Positions 1 to 8,458 of a stretch of 33,022 nucleotides of DNA are shown here, piece by piece. Source of the DNA: Oscillospiraceae bacterium (GTDB lineage: Bacteria; Bacillota_A; Clostridia; Oscillospirales; Oscillospiraceae); contig JAFYAB010000119.1 in assembly GCA_017540945.1 (NCBI GenBank), forward strand, positions 1-33,022. The letters run 5' to 3'. The notes under the pieces are model-generated. The model saw only the letters and a list, made by a program, of their open reading frames with translations. It had not been told where the DNA came from and did not search any database. A program made the position numbers and the translations under genes. The first letter of the stretch is position 1, and each line of letters begins with the position of its first letter.

Positions 1-2
1 AT

Positions 3-212
3 TACGATGGCTTCGAGGCGGAAGACATGCGGACCCTGTACGACTTTGTACCGGTGGCGGACGGCGAAGAGACCGGCACGCCGCTGACCTGGTCCGTGGA
101 GGGCTACGCCCGGGAGGCCCGGCTGAATCCGGATGCCACGGATGCGGAGCTGAATCTGTTCAACGCCCTGCTCCACTATGTGGACGCGGTCAAGGCTGCA
201 TTTCCGTCGTAA
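3..212 (+). CDS. C-terminal end of a probable secreted or surface protein (partial)
   Basis: The reading frame is open from the left edge, so the ATG at 27 is probably internal and only the last 69 or so codons are present. The tail has the pattern LTWSVEGYAREA followed about 20 residues later by ALLHYVDAVKAAF. This resembles the short helical C-terminal repeat (YSVExYA...LxNALLxYGxAA) that ends many exported proteins of gut Clostridia. That resemblance is from memory and no signal peptide can be seen because the start lies outside the window. A strong terminator follows 42 bases downstream. No catalytic residues are recognisable and the function is unknown. Confidence 0.5.
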   Translation, partial: YDGFEAEDMRTLYDFVPVADGEETGTPLTWSVEGYAREARLNPDATDAELNLFNALLHYVDAVKAAFPS

Positions 213-253
213 AACCCGCGCAAGCTGAAAAAATTGTTCACTGGCAAACAAGA

Positions 254-283
254 CCCGCGGAGCTTCGGCTCCGCGGGCTTTTC
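254..283 (+). terminator. Rho-independent terminator
   Basis: A perfect 10-bp stem (CCCGCGGAGC paired with GCTCCGCGGG) closed by a TTCG tetraloop is followed by CTTTTCTT. It ends the partial gene at the left edge. Confidence 0.92.
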
Positions 284-301
284 TTGCCGTCAAACGGGGA
301 A

Positions 302-339
302 ACCCGCCGATCGAAGGGGAACCCGCCGATCGAAGGGGA
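302..339. repeat. Two-copy 19-bp tandem repeat
   Basis: Two identical 19-bp units lie at 302-320 and 321-339, followed by a degenerate third copy at 340-358. The array sits just upstream of the promoter for the peptidase gene. It may be slippage-prone or bind a regulator, but nothing in the sequence decides this. Confidence 0.7.
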
Positions 340-357
340 AATCCGCTGATTTCATGG

Positions 358-386
358 TTTACTTATGGACGCGCTTCATGTATAAT
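358..386 (+). promoter_or_regulatory. SigA-type promoter for the M3 peptidase gene
   Basis: TTTACT at 358-363 and a perfect TATAAT at 381-386 are separated by 17 bases. The start of translation is at 475, giving a leader of roughly 80 bases. Confidence 0.7.
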
Positions 387-474
387 AGAACAGAAAGCAA
401 AAACAGAACTGCGCAGCGGGCAGCCGCATGCCGCGGTTCCAAAAACCCGAAAGGAAAGGAAAGGACCAACGAAC

Positions 475-2169
475 ATGGAGATGTTGAAATTTCAGGATAT
501 GCCCTATCTGCGGCCGGACATGGAAGCCCTCAGGGCCGCTTATGAGAACGCCACCGAGGCCATGACCCGGGCCGCCAACGCCGCAGAGGCCAGGAGGATC
601 TTCTTTGATTTGCAGGAAAAGGAGGAGGCCGCCGGGACCCTGTTCTCGATCTGCTCGGTCCGAAACACCATCGACACCGCGGATGAATTCTATGACGGGG
701 AGATCGCGGCTCTGCGCAAGGGCTTTGCGGCCCTGATCCCCCTGCGCAAGCGCTGGAACGAGGCCCTGGCCGCGAGTCCCTTCCGGCCGGAGCTCGAGAA
801 GGAGCTCGGCACGCAGTTCTTCCGCATGGTGGACGCCGCCCTGAAGAGCTCCGACGAGCGCATCATCCCCGAGGTGATCCGGGAGGGGGAGCTCAAGCAG
901 CAGTACCAGAAGGACAGCGCCATGGCCGCCACGGAGTTCCGGGGCGAAAAGTGCAACTTCTACGGCCTGCTCAAGCACATGGAGAGCACCGACCGCGACG
1001 AGCGCCGGGAGGCCTTCCACGCCTGGGCGAAGCTCTACGAATCCATCAGCCCGAAGCTGGACGCCCAGTTTGACGAGTTGGTGCGGCTCCGCCACAGGAT
1101 GGCCGGGACCCTCGGCTATAAGTCCTATACGGAGCTTGCCTATCTCCAGCGCCGCCGCTTCGACTACACCCAGGCGGACGCCGCGGCCTTCCGGGACCAG
1201 GTCCGCCGGGTCGTCACTCCGGCGGTGGCGGAGCTGCGGGAGCGGCAGCGCGTCCGCCTGGGCCTGGACAAGCTCCGCTTCTACGACGAAAAGCTGATCT
1301 TCCCGGAGGGCAACGCGGATCCCGAGGGGAGCGTGGCGGAGCTGGTGGCCAAGGCGCAGAAGATGTACCGGGAGATGAGCCCGGAGACCGGGGAGTTCTT
1401 TGACTTCATGGTGCGGTACGGGCTCTTCGATCTGGAGACCCGCCCCGGCAAGCGCATGGGCGGCTATATGACCTATTTCTCCGGCTACAAGGCCCCCTTC
1501 ATCTTCTCCAACTTCAACGGCACCAGCGCTGACGTGGACGTGCTGACCCACGAGGCCGGTCATGCCTTCGAGGGCTATCTGAGCCTGCGATCCATCCCCG
1601 TCGCCGATCTGCGCCTGTCCACCGCGGAGGTCAACGAGATCCACTCCATGTCCATGGAGCACTTCGCCTATCCCTGGATGGGGGAGTTCTTCGGCGAAAA
1701 CAGCGGGAAGTACCTGACCGCCCATCTGCTGGACGCCTTCTGCACCATCCCGTATCTGGTCAGCGTGGACGAGTTCCAGCACCGGGTCTACGCCAAGCCC
1801 GAAATGACCGCCCTTGAGCGCCGGCAGGTCTGGCGGGAGATCGAACGGATCTACATGCCCTGGCGGGATTACGACGGGGAGCCCTTCCTGGAGGGCGGCG
1901 GCTTCTGGATGCAGAAGCAGCATATCTTCCTCTATCCCTTCTACTACATCGAATACGCCCTGGCCCAGCTCTGCGCCTTCCAGTACTACGGCCGCATGAA
2001 GACCGACCGGAAGGCCGCCTGGGCGGACTATCTGCGGCTCTGCCGGGCCGGCGGCACCAGGGGCTACTTTGAGCTGCTGGAGCTGGGCGGGCTGGAGAAT
2101 CCCTTCCGGGAGGGCGCGGTGGAGCGCAGCACGGCCCATGTGATCGAGGAGCTGCGGGCCCGCTTCTGA
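475..2169 (+). CDS. M3 family oligoendopeptidase (PepF-like zinc metallopeptidase)
   Basis: This is predicted to be a cytoplasmic zinc peptidase that trims short peptides. The 564-residue length is normal for the family. The gluzincin motif HEAGH is at residues 359-363, with E360 as the general base. The third zinc ligand is probably E388 in VNEIHSMSMEHF, which matches the family's E-x-x-S-x-x-x-E region. A purine-rich Shine-Dalgarno (AAAGGAAAGGA) precedes the ATG and no signal peptide is present. It has its own promoter at 358-386. The next gene starts 57 bases downstream and could be co-transcribed. All expected active-site residues are present. Confidence 0.93.
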   Translation: MEMLKFQDMPYLRPDMEALRAAYENATEAMTRAANAAEARRIFFDLQEKEEAAGTLFSICSVRNTIDTADEFYDGEIAALRKGFAALIPLRKRWNEALAASPFRPELEKELGTQFFRMVDAALKSSDERIIPEVIREGELKQQYQKDSAMAATEFRGEKCNFYGLLKHMESTDRDERREAFHAWAKLYESISPKLDAQFDELVRLRHRMAGTLGYKSYTELAYLQRRRFDYTQADAAAFRDQVRRVVTPAVAELRERQRVRLGLDKLRFYDEKLIFPEGNADPEGSVAELVAKAQKMYREMSPETGEFFDFMVRYGLFDLETRPGKRMGGYMTYFSGYKAPFIFSNFNGTSADVDVLTHEAGHAFEGYLSLRSIPVADLRLSTAEVNEIHSMSMEHFAYPWMGEFFGENSGKYLTAHLLDAFCTIPYLVSVDEFQHRVYAKPEMTALERRQVWREIERIYMPWRDYDGEPFLEGGGFWMQKQHIFLYPFYYIEYALAQLCAFQYYGRMKTDRKAAWADYLRLCRAGGTRGYFELLELGGLENPFREGAVERSTAHVIEELRARF

Positions 2170-2226
2170 GGCGGCCCGGACCGGGCGGGACGACCCGCCG
2201 AAACAATTGTCAGACAGGAGGCAGTT

Positions 2227-2847
2227 ATGCGTATCATTACCATCAGCCGGGAGTTCGGCAGCGGCGGGCGGGAGCTGGGCAAGCGCCTGGCTGACGTGCT
2301 GGGCTGGGACTACTACGACCGGGAGATCATCGACACGGTGGCCAAGGAGGAGGGCATGGACGCGGACTATGTGCAGGCCGTCCTGGAGCGCCACGAGTGG
2401 TGGACGGTGCCCCTCAGCTTCCGCCGCAGCTTTACCGTCTCCACCGCTCCCAGCACGGAGCTGCTGGTCAAGGAGAAGGAGGTCATCGAGCGGATCGGCC
2501 GGACGGGGCGGGACTGCGTCATCGTGGGCCGCAACGCGGACTTTTTCCTGCGGGAGCTGGACCCCTTCCGGATCTTCGTCTGCGCGGACCGGGAGGCAAA
2601 GCTCCGCCGCTGCCGGGAACGGGCCGCGGAATCGGAGCAGCTCAGCGACAAGGAGATCGAAAAGCAGATGAAGCGCATCGACCGCAGCCGCGCCTCCATC
2701 CGGGAGCTGGTGGCGGGGGATCGCTGGGGCAGCCGGGAGTCCTGCCATCTGATCGTCAACACCACGGACTGGGAGCTGAAGGCCCTGGCCCCCGCGGTGG
2801 CGGAATTCGCCCGGAAATACTTTGAAAGGAACGATCCGCAGCCATGA
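2227..2847 (+). CDS. Cytidylate kinase-like family protein
   Basis: A 206-residue P-loop kinase of the cytidylate-kinase-2 type. The N-terminus has ITISREFGSGGRELGKRLA, in which GSGGRELG is the nucleotide-binding loop region, followed by the conserved YYDREII segment. IVGRNADF in the middle and ICADREAKLRRC later match the family's lid region. Members are thought to phosphorylate CMP or a related nucleotide, but many copies in Firmicutes are paralogues of unproven substrate. A good AGGAGG site lies 5 bases before the ATG. The stop overlaps the start of the MATE gene (ATGA), so the two are translationally coupled, which is an unusual pairing for a housekeeping nucleotide kinase. Confidence 0.85.
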   Translation: MRIITISREFGSGGRELGKRLADVLGWDYYDREIIDTVAKEEGMDADYVQAVLERHEWWTVPLSFRRSFTVSTAPSTELLVKEKEVIERIGRTGRDCVIVGRNADFFLRELDPFRIFVCADREAKLRRCRERAAESEQLSDKEIEKQMKRIDRSRASIRELVAGDRWGSRESCHLIVNTTDWELKALAPAVAEFARKYFERNDPQP

Positions 2848-4172
2848 GCATCCGTCTGTCCGACCACTTCAGCTACGGACGCCTGCTCCGCTTCTCCCTG
2901 CCCTCCATCCTGATGATGGTCTTCACCTCCATCTACGGCGTGGTGGACGGCTACTTCATCTCCAACTATGTGGGCAAGACCCCCTTCGCGGCGGTCAACT
3001 TCATCATGCCCTTCCTGATGCTGCTGGGCGGCCTGGGCTTCATGGTGGGCTCCGGCGGCAGCGCCCTGATCGGCAAGCTGCTGGGGGAGGGGAAGCCCCA
3101 GCAGGCCCGGAGCCTCTTCTCCATGCTGGTCTACATCACCGTCGCCGTCGCGCTGCTGATCGCGGCGGCGGGGGAGCTGGTGCTGGAGCCCGTGGCCCGG
3201 GCTCTGGGAGCCGACGATACCCTGCTGCCGGACTGCGTCCGCTATGGCCGGATCATCCTTTTGGGTCTGCCGGCCCTGATGCTGCAGTTCGAGTTCCAGA
3301 GCTTCTACGTCACCGCGGAAAAGCCCCAGATGGGCCTCTACGTCACCCTGGCCGCCGGCTGCACCAATATGCTGCTGGACTGGCTGCTGGTGGGCGTCCT
3401 GCGCTGGGAGGTGGAGGGCGCGGCCATCGCCACGGTGGCCAGTCAGTGCGTGGGCGGCCTGCTGCCGGTGCTGTATTTCCTGCGGCCCAACCAAAGCCTG
3501 CTGCGGATCGGCAAGGCCGGCTTCGACGGCCGCGCTCTGTGGAAGGTGCTGAGCAACGGCGCCTCGGAGTTCGTCTCCAATATCTCCATGTCCGTGGTCA
3601 GCATGCTCTACAACGCCCAGCTGATGAAATACGCCGGGGAGGACGGCGTGGCGGCTTACGGGGTCCTGATGTACGTCTGCTTCATCTTCATCTCCATCTT
3701 CGTGGGCTTCTCCGTGGGCACGGCGCCCATCATCAGCTACCACTACGGAGCCCGGGACACGAAGGAGCTCCGCAGCCTGCTGCGCAAGGGCCTGCTGATC
3801 ATTTCCGGCTTCGCCACGATCATGCTGGCGGCGGGGGAGCTGCTGGCAAGGCCGCTGTCCGTGCTCTACGTGGGCTACGACGAGCTGCTCATGCGCATGA
3901 CCCTGCGGGCCTTCCGCATCTTCTCCTTCTCCTTCCCCTTCGCCGCCGTGCCCATCTTCGGCTCCTCCTTCTTCACGGCCCTGAACGACGGCCGCAGCTC
4001 GGCCGCCATCTCCTTTTTGCGCACCATGGTGTTCCAGATCGCGGCGGTGCTGCTGCTGCCCCTGGTCTTCGGCCTGGACGGGATCTGGATCTCCCTGGTG
4101 GCGGCGGAGCTGGCCGCCACGGCGGTGACGGTGATCTTCTGGGTCGCCAAGCAGCGGAAATACCAATATTGA
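2844..4172 (+). CDS. MATE family efflux transporter
   Basis: A 442-residue polytopic membrane protein with about 12 hydrophobic segments in two halves, typical of MATE transporters that export cationic compounds in exchange for Na+ or H+. Recognisable pieces are the N-terminal LPSILMMVFTSIYGVVDGYF with the conserved acidic residue after helix 1, GGSALIGKLLGEGK after helix 2, and the matching second-half GFSVGTAPIISYHYGA. This resembles the DinF/NorM-like branch common in Clostridia. The start overlaps the kinase stop by 4 bases. No substrate can be assigned. Confidence 0.94.
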   Translation: MSIRLSDHFSYGRLLRFSLPSILMMVFTSIYGVVDGYFISNYVGKTPFAAVNFIMPFLMLLGGLGFMVGSGGSALIGKLLGEGKPQQARSLFSMLVYITVAVALLIAAAGELVLEPVARALGADDTLLPDCVRYGRIILLGLPALMLQFEFQSFYVTAEKPQMGLYVTLAAGCTNMLLDWLLVGVLRWEVEGAAIATVASQCVGGLLPVLYFLRPNQSLLRIGKAGFDGRALWKVLSNGASEFVSNISMSVVSMLYNAQLMKYAGEDGVAAYGVLMYVCFIFISIFVGFSVGTAPIISYHYGARDTKELRSLLRKGLLIISGFATIMLAAGELLARPLSVLYVGYDELLMRMTLRAFRIFSFSFPFAAVPIFGSSFFTALNDGRSSAAISFLRTMVFQIAAVLLLPLVFGLDGIWISLVAAELAATAVTVIFWVAKQRKYQY

Positions 4173-4199
4173 GCAGAGCCCCTCAGGGAGGTACAAGCC

Positions 4200-5336
4200 A
4201 TGATCGATCATCACGATATCACCCGCGACGCCTGTATGCTCCACGGCCCCCTGGCCCATAAGGGCTACGACTGGTGGTGGCATTCCTTCACGGCCCAGGA
4301 CGCCGAGACCGGGGCCGACAAGGCGTTTTTCATCGAATTCTTCCTCTGCAATCCCGCCCTGGCGGAGGACGAGCCCGTCCTGGGCCAGCTCCCCGCCAAC
4401 CAGGCCGCCGGCAAGCGTCCCTCCTATCTGATGGTGAAGGCCGGGACCTGGGGGCAGGACCACGCCCAGCTCCACCGCTTCTTCCCCTGGAAGGACGTGA
4501 AGCTGCACGGCGAGGCCCCCTATCGCATCGAGGCCGCCGACTGTCTGGCCTCCGAGACGGCGCTGCGGGGCAGCGTATCCGTCACGCCGGAGCAGGCCGC
4601 GGCCCATCCCGAGTGGATGTGCGACAGCGGCAGCCTGTCCTGGGACCTGCGCCTGGACAAGCAGATCGCCTTCAACGTGGGCTACGGGGCCAGCAAGCCC
4701 CTGCGGGACGCGGAGGCCTTCGCCATGTACTGGCACGCCGAGGGCATGAAGACCGCCTATTCCGGCGAGCTGCGCTGCAACGGGCGGCGCTATACCGTCT
4801 GCCCGGAAAAGAGCTTCGGCTACGCCGACAAGAACTGGGGCCGGGACTTCACCAGCCCCTGGGTCTGGCTGGCCTCCAGCGACCTGGTCAGCAAACGGAG
4901 CGGCAAGCGGCTGGAGCACTCCGCCTTCGACATCGGCGGCGGACGTCCGCAGATTTATTTCGTCCCCCTGGACCGCCGCCTGCTGGGGGCCTTCTGCTAC
5001 GAGGGCCGGGAATACGACTTCAACTTCTCCCATCTCTGGCTCAACGTGAAGACCGAGTTCTCCTTCGAGGAAGGGGAGGAGCTGGTCCATTGGCGGGTCC
5101 GCCAGGAGACCGTCCACGCCCTCATGGAGACGGAAATCTTCTGCCCCAAGGACGAGATGCTGCTGGTGAACTACGAGGCCCCGGACGGAAGCAAAAAGCA
5201 CAATCGCCTCTGGAACGGCGGCACCGGCCGGGGCACGGTCCGCCTCTGGGAGAAGCTTCACGGGGTCCTGACCCTGGTGGACGAGCTGGAGACCGCCCAC
5301 GTGGGCTGCGAGTACGGAGAATATGACGAGCCATAG
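4200..5336 (+). CDS. Tocopherol cyclase-like / CrtC-type lipocalin-fold protein
   Basis: This 378-residue soluble protein has the central signature YADKNWGRDF and preceding KTAYSGEL, which match the EKNWG core of the tocopherol cyclase/hydroxyneurosporene synthase superfamily. The ending ETAHVGCEYG resembles that family's C-terminal AxVEVGG strand. There is no signal peptide. Clostridia make no tocopherol, so the true substrate is unknown; a lipid or isoprenoid-like ligand is only a guess. A GGGAGG ribosome site precedes the ATG, 27 bases after the MATE stop, suggesting one operon. A second protein of possibly related fold (DUF2804) is encoded at 17162-18235. Confidence 0.68.
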   Translation: MIDHHDITRDACMLHGPLAHKGYDWWWHSFTAQDAETGADKAFFIEFFLCNPALAEDEPVLGQLPANQAAGKRPSYLMVKAGTWGQDHAQLHRFFPWKDVKLHGEAPYRIEAADCLASETALRGSVSVTPEQAAAHPEWMCDSGSLSWDLRLDKQIAFNVGYGASKPLRDAEAFAMYWHAEGMKTAYSGELRCNGRRYTVCPEKSFGYADKNWGRDFTSPWVWLASSDLVSKRSGKRLEHSAFDIGGGRPQIYFVPLDRRLLGAFCYEGREYDFNFSHLWLNVKTEFSFEEGEELVHWRVRQETVHALMETEIFCPKDEMLLVNYEAPDGSKKHNRLWNGGTGRGTVRLWEKLHGVLTLVDELETAHVGCEYGEYDEP

Positions 5337-5425
5337 CGGCGTACCTTGCGCGTCACGAAAGCCAAATACGACAAGCCGCGGCAGCGCAACGGAAATGCCG
5401 CAAAACCGGACAGGAGAAAAAGACC

Positions 5426-6703
5426 ATGAAACGCTGTGATCCCTGCTACAAGCAATACGTCCAAATACTGAGGGAAGAGTTGAAGCCTGCCATGGGCTGT
5501 ACCGAGCCCATCGCCATCGCCTACGCCGCCGCCAAGGCCCGGGCGGTGCTGGGGGCGGAGCCGGAGCGCCTGCTGATCGAGGTCAGCGGCAACATCATCA
5601 AGAACGTCAAGAGCGTGGTGGTCCCCCACACCGGCGGTCTGCGGGGCATCCCCGCCGCCGCTGCCGCGGGGGTCGTGGGTGGAGACGCCGACGCGGAGCT
5701 GGAGGTCCTCTCCCGGGTCAGCGCCCCGGAGATCGCGGAGATGTCGGCCTACCTGGCGAGGACCCCCATCGAGGTCCGGCACGCGGACACCGGCCATATC
5801 TTCGACATCATGATCACCGCCTTTCACGGGGCGGACAGCGCCTTCACCCGGATCGTGGACTACCACACGAACCTGGTGACGGTGAAGCGCAACGGCGAGA
5901 CCCTGCTGGAAAAGGAGATCACCGAGCAGATCGACGAGGGCCTGACGGACCGGGCCTGCCTGTCCGTGGAGGGCATCGTGGAATTCGCAGAAACCGTAAA
6001 CCCGGAGGATGTCCGGGAGGTTCTGGAGCGGCAGATCGCCTACAACATGGCCATCGCCGCCGAGGGCCTGCGGGGGAATTACGGGGCCAACATCGGCCGG
6101 ACCGTGCTGCGGGGCCGGGAGTACGACATCAATTACAGGATGCGGGCTTGGGCCGCCGCCGCCAGCGACGCGCGGATGAACGGCTGCGAGCTGCCGGTGG
6201 TCATCAACTCCGGCTCCGGCAACCAGGGCATCACCGCCTCGGTGCCGGTGATCGTCTACGCCAGAGAGAACGGGATTTCCCATGAGGAGCTGCTCCGGGC
6301 CCTCTGCGTGTCCAACCTGGTCACCACCCACCTGAAAACCGGCATCGGGCGGCTGTCCGCCTACTGCGGGGCCGTCAGCGCGGGGGCCGGGGCGGGCGCG
6401 GGCCTGGCCTGGCTCAAGGGGGGCCGGGTGGAGATGATCGCCCACACCATCGTCAACGCCGTGGCCGTCACCTCCGGTATCATCTGCGACGGGGCCAAGG
6501 CCAGCTGCGCCGCCAAGATCGCCGCCGCCGTGGACGCGGGCCTGCTGGGCCTGGCCATGTACGAGGACGGCAACCAGTTTTTCGGGGGCGACGGCATCGT
6601 GAAGAAGGGCGTGGAGAACACCATCGCCACCGTGGGCAAGCTGGCCCGCCTGGGCATGGAGCAGACGGATAAGGAGATCATCCAGCTGATGATGGAGAAC
6701 TGA
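5426..6703 (+). CDS. L-cysteine desulfidase family protein (CyuA/YhaM, UPF0597)
   Basis: This 425-residue cytoplasmic enzyme should convert L-cysteine to pyruvate, ammonia and sulfide using an oxygen-sensitive [4Fe-4S] cluster. The N-terminal GCTEP places a cysteine at residue 25. The further cysteines at about 314, 354 and 361 are spaced 40 and 7 apart, as I recall for the Methanocaldococcus jannaschii enzyme (25, 282, 322, 329). SGSGNQGITASVPV and the glycine-rich AGAGAGAG stretch are also typical. Shine-Dalgarno AGGAG lies 8 bases before ATG. The gene sits at the end of the left plus-strand cluster, next to the mobile element, and appears intact. A serine dehydratase-like activity is the alternative. 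Confidence 0.92.
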   Translation: MKRCDPCYKQYVQILREELKPAMGCTEPIAIAYAAAKARAVLGAEPERLLIEVSGNIIKNVKSVVVPHTGGLRGIPAAAAAGVVGGDADAELEVLSRVSAPEIAEMSAYLARTPIEVRHADTGHIFDIMITAFHGADSAFTRIVDYHTNLVTVKRNGETLLEKEITEQIDEGLTDRACLSVEGIVEFAETVNPEDVREVLERQIAYNMAIAAEGLRGNYGANIGRTVLRGREYDINYRMRAWAAAASDARMNGCELPVVINSGSGNQGITASVPVIVYARENGISHEELLRALCVSNLVTTHLKTGIGRLSAYCGAVSAGAGAGAGLAWLKGGRVEMIAHTIVNAVAVTSGIICDGAKASCAAKIAAAVDAGLLGLAMYEDGNQFFGGDGIVKKGVENTIATVGKLARLGMEQTDKEIIQLMMEN

Positions 6704-6793
6704 TACTGAACTTCCATAAGACAGCTTTTGTCAAGGATATATTTATCCAAACACTTTATATCCTCGTAGAAGACCTCAACAACCAGGACCATG

Positions 6794-6855
6794 CCAGACA
6801 AATCCGAACCACAGACCAGTCGGTGGGGCGTTTTGGTTTGTCTGGTATTTTATTG
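6794..6855 (+). terminator. Possible terminator downstream of the desulfidase gene
   Basis: A 9-bp stem, CCAGACAAA (6794-6802) with TTTGTCTGG (6837-6845), encloses a 34-base loop and is followed by TATTTTATT. The loop is long for a terminator, so this could also be a remnant of element insertion. Confidence 0.4.
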
Positions 6856-6900
6856 ATTCGCATTGAAGCCGGCCCCGCATGGAATGGGCTAGCTTCATTG

Positions 6901-6964
6901 AACAGCAGCGAAGCGTTCCGGTCTGACGGCCGATACGCTTCGCTGCTGTTTTGTGTTGTTTTGA
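6901..6964 (+). terminator. Strong terminator-like hairpin
   Basis: A perfect 15-bp inverted repeat (6901-6915 with 6936-6950) with a 20-base loop is followed by TTGTGTTGTTTT on the plus strand. It lies about 200 bases after the desulfidase stop and faces the minus-strand fragments. The stretch 6704-6900 otherwise holds only the weaker hairpin at 6794 and no convincing gene. Confidence 0.72.
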
Positions 6965-6995
6965 AAGGAAAGCATCCGGGGATGCCTCCCTGCAG

Positions 6996-7208
6996 TTATA
7001 ACTCCAGGTTTTCCAGCTCGGTGATGATCTCCTTCTGGCGCTCGTAGAAGAGGAGCTCCTTGTTGTGGGCGAAGTACTCCTTGCAGCCGTAGCGGCTGAT
7101 GAAATGGGCGCCGTACCAGCTGATGGCCACCTCTGTGAGCAGGATCAGCAGCTCCTGGCCGTCGCCGAAGACCTCCTCGCAGAACTTGAACAGGTTCGAC
7201 AGCTGCAC
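6996..7208 (-). pseudogene. Small helical protein, probably the end of a broken larger gene
   Basis: An open frame of 70 residues beginning at a GTG. It is rich in acidic and aromatic residues, with CEEVFGDGQELLILLTEV, then ISRYGCKEYFAHNKELLFY and a charged helix at the end. No convincing Shine-Dalgarno precedes the GTG. The composition and sudden start suggest the C-terminal end of a larger protein whose upstream part was lost. It lies just downstream of another fragment on the same strand. I do not recognise a function. Confidence 0.45.
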
Positions 7209-7256
7209 GCCTGAGCCCTCCGGAGTTGCCTCCGTGAGGCGTCTTTCTATGCGTGC

Positions 7257-7517
7257 TTACCACTCCAGGGTGAATTCGTCCATGGTGTCGAAGTCGGCGA
7301 AGTGGGTGTTCTTGTACTCCAGCAGGGCGGCAAGGACGTTGGTGGCGTTCGCCTCCTGGGCCGCGGTGATAAACTCCGTGATCTGGGCCAGCGTAAAGCC
7401 TTGTGTCTGATCCCTCGCTCTAATATCATCCTTGCGTATGCGATCCCCTAATGTTTTTTTCATATTCCTGCAAGAGACCGATCTGCTCAAAATATGCTCT
7501 TGCCGCCTTGTGCTCAT
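7257..7517 (-). pseudogene. Gene remnant ending in a helical TLAQITEFITAAQEAN segment
   Basis: Only the downstream half of this 86-residue frame looks like real protein, from RARDQTQGFTLAQ to the end MDEFTLEW. It resembles the helical C-terminal tail seen on large repeat proteins of gut Clostridia, although this is a recollection and not a proven match. A second plausible fragment overlaps it in another minus-strand frame at about 7426-7540 (NEHKAARAYFEQIGLLQEYE, then a stop). The first residues MSTRRQEH look like out-of-frame translation of that piece. With the relaxase fragment, three consecutive fragments use three frames, which indicates decay by deletion and frameshift. Confidence 0.5.
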
Positions 7518-8023
7518 TCAGCAGGAGCGCACCGCGGATCCTTCACGCAGAGATATTCTTTTTCTGTTTTCGCCTGCCAGGTGCCGTCCGGATTCAGCGG
7601 CCGCACCGTCAGCAGAATATGGGCGTGGGGATTGTGTCCGTCGGTGTCGTGGATCGCCATATCTGCGCATATGCCCTGAGCTACAAACTGCGTTTGAATA
7701 TAATCTGTCAGGAGCCACATCCATTCCGTTTGGCCCAGCTCCACCGGCAGAGCCACAACAAATTCCCGGGCCAGCCTGCTGTCCTTCGTCTTCTCTGCAG
7801 CCTCCACGGCATTCCAGAGCGTTTCCCGGTTTTTCCATTCCGTCGGCGCGTTGGGCGGCAGAAAAATTTGCTGCGCGACCAATCCGCGTTTGCGGGTATA
7901 GTCGTGCTGCACGCCGTCGTAATTGTTATAGATTCTGGAGCAACTCATATAGGCCGCTGCCGCGCAGGCGGAGCGTCCCGCCCCGCGGCTGACGACTTTT
8001 GCTTCCAGGTGGTAAATTGCCAT
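7514..8023 (-). pseudogene. mobL: MobA/MobL family relaxase, truncated
   Basis: The 169 residues match the N-terminal catalytic part of MobA/MobL (MOBQ) relaxases, which nick oriT and lead the DNA strand during conjugative mobilization. The start MAIYHLEAKVVSRGAGRSA contains the region of the nicking tyrosine, and GHNPHAHILL supplies the metal-binding histidines (H130, H133, H135). The frame ends abruptly after KEYLCVKDP, where full-length relatives continue for several hundred residues. AAAGGAAGTGA precedes the ATG. A matching oriT lies about 385 bases upstream. The catalytic residues remain, but loss of the C-terminal part makes independent function doubtful. Confidence 0.85.
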
Positions 8024-8069
8024 ACCGTTCTTTCACTTCCTTTCGTCGTTTTCATTCCTCTCTCGCATT

Positions 8070-8257
8070 CGTCATTGCGAGGCTCCGAAGAAGCCATAGC
8101 AATCCGTACCTTCTCCCGTAGAAGCTGGCCGGACGCAAACCCACGGCCAGCCCCTTTGCCAAACCTGCCGGCCCCAGATTTGGCACACAGGCGGACTGCA
8201 TTTCCAATGGAAAACCAGATTGCCACGACCAGCCTGCGGGCTGGTCTCGCAATGACG
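8070..8257. repeat. GTCATTGCGAG-type palindromic element (MITE/REP-like)
   Basis: CGTCATTGCGAG at 8070-8081 is repeated in inverted form as CTCGCAATGACG at 8246-8257. The right arm contains a further internal hairpin (GACCAGCC with GGCTGGTC). This terminal sequence is characteristic of dispersed non-coding elements found in many bacteria. It lies between the relaxase start and the oriT and has no coding capacity. An 18-bp perfect palindrome at 8306-8323 lies just beyond it. Confidence 0.75.
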
Positions 8258-8407
8258 GAAATGCCGCCCGCCGCGGACGAGAGGAGCAGCGCCCGAAACG
8301 TCCGTCGTTCTCTGCAGAGAACGAAACACCCCGCGTCCCCCTCGGACACCGGAGCGAAGCGGAGGCGTGCCTCGCAGAGCGCATGGCCCGACCATCGGGA
8401 GGGATAC

Positions 8408-8458
8408 CACCACCTCCAAAATGCTATGCATTTCGGAGGTGGTGAGTAAGTGCGCCCT
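8408..8458 (+). other. oriT: Origin of transfer (oriT), MOBQ/RSF1010 type
   Basis: A long hairpin, 8408-8424 with 8428-8444 (17 pairs, one mismatch, TAT loop), is followed after two bases by TAAGTGCGCCCT at 8447-8458. A hairpin next to TAAxTGCGCCCT is the arrangement of the RSF1010/R1162 oriT, where the relaxase nicks inside the GCGCCC segment. It lies upstream of the MobA/MobL relaxase fragment, as expected for that family. The stretch 8258-8602 holds this site and a short palindrome, with no gene. Confidence 0.82.

Noticed and set aside
376..2748. Long minus-strand open frame of 790 residues opposite the M3 peptidase
   Set aside because: It is an antisense shadow in GC-rich DNA, full of Leu, Ala, Pro and Val, with no domain, while the plus strand encodes a clear zinc peptidase.
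2367..5300. Minus-strand open frame of 977 residues across three plus-strand genes
   Set aside because: The composition is low-complexity (Gln, His, Gly, Ala), it spans gene boundaries, and the plus-strand genes have strong family matches.
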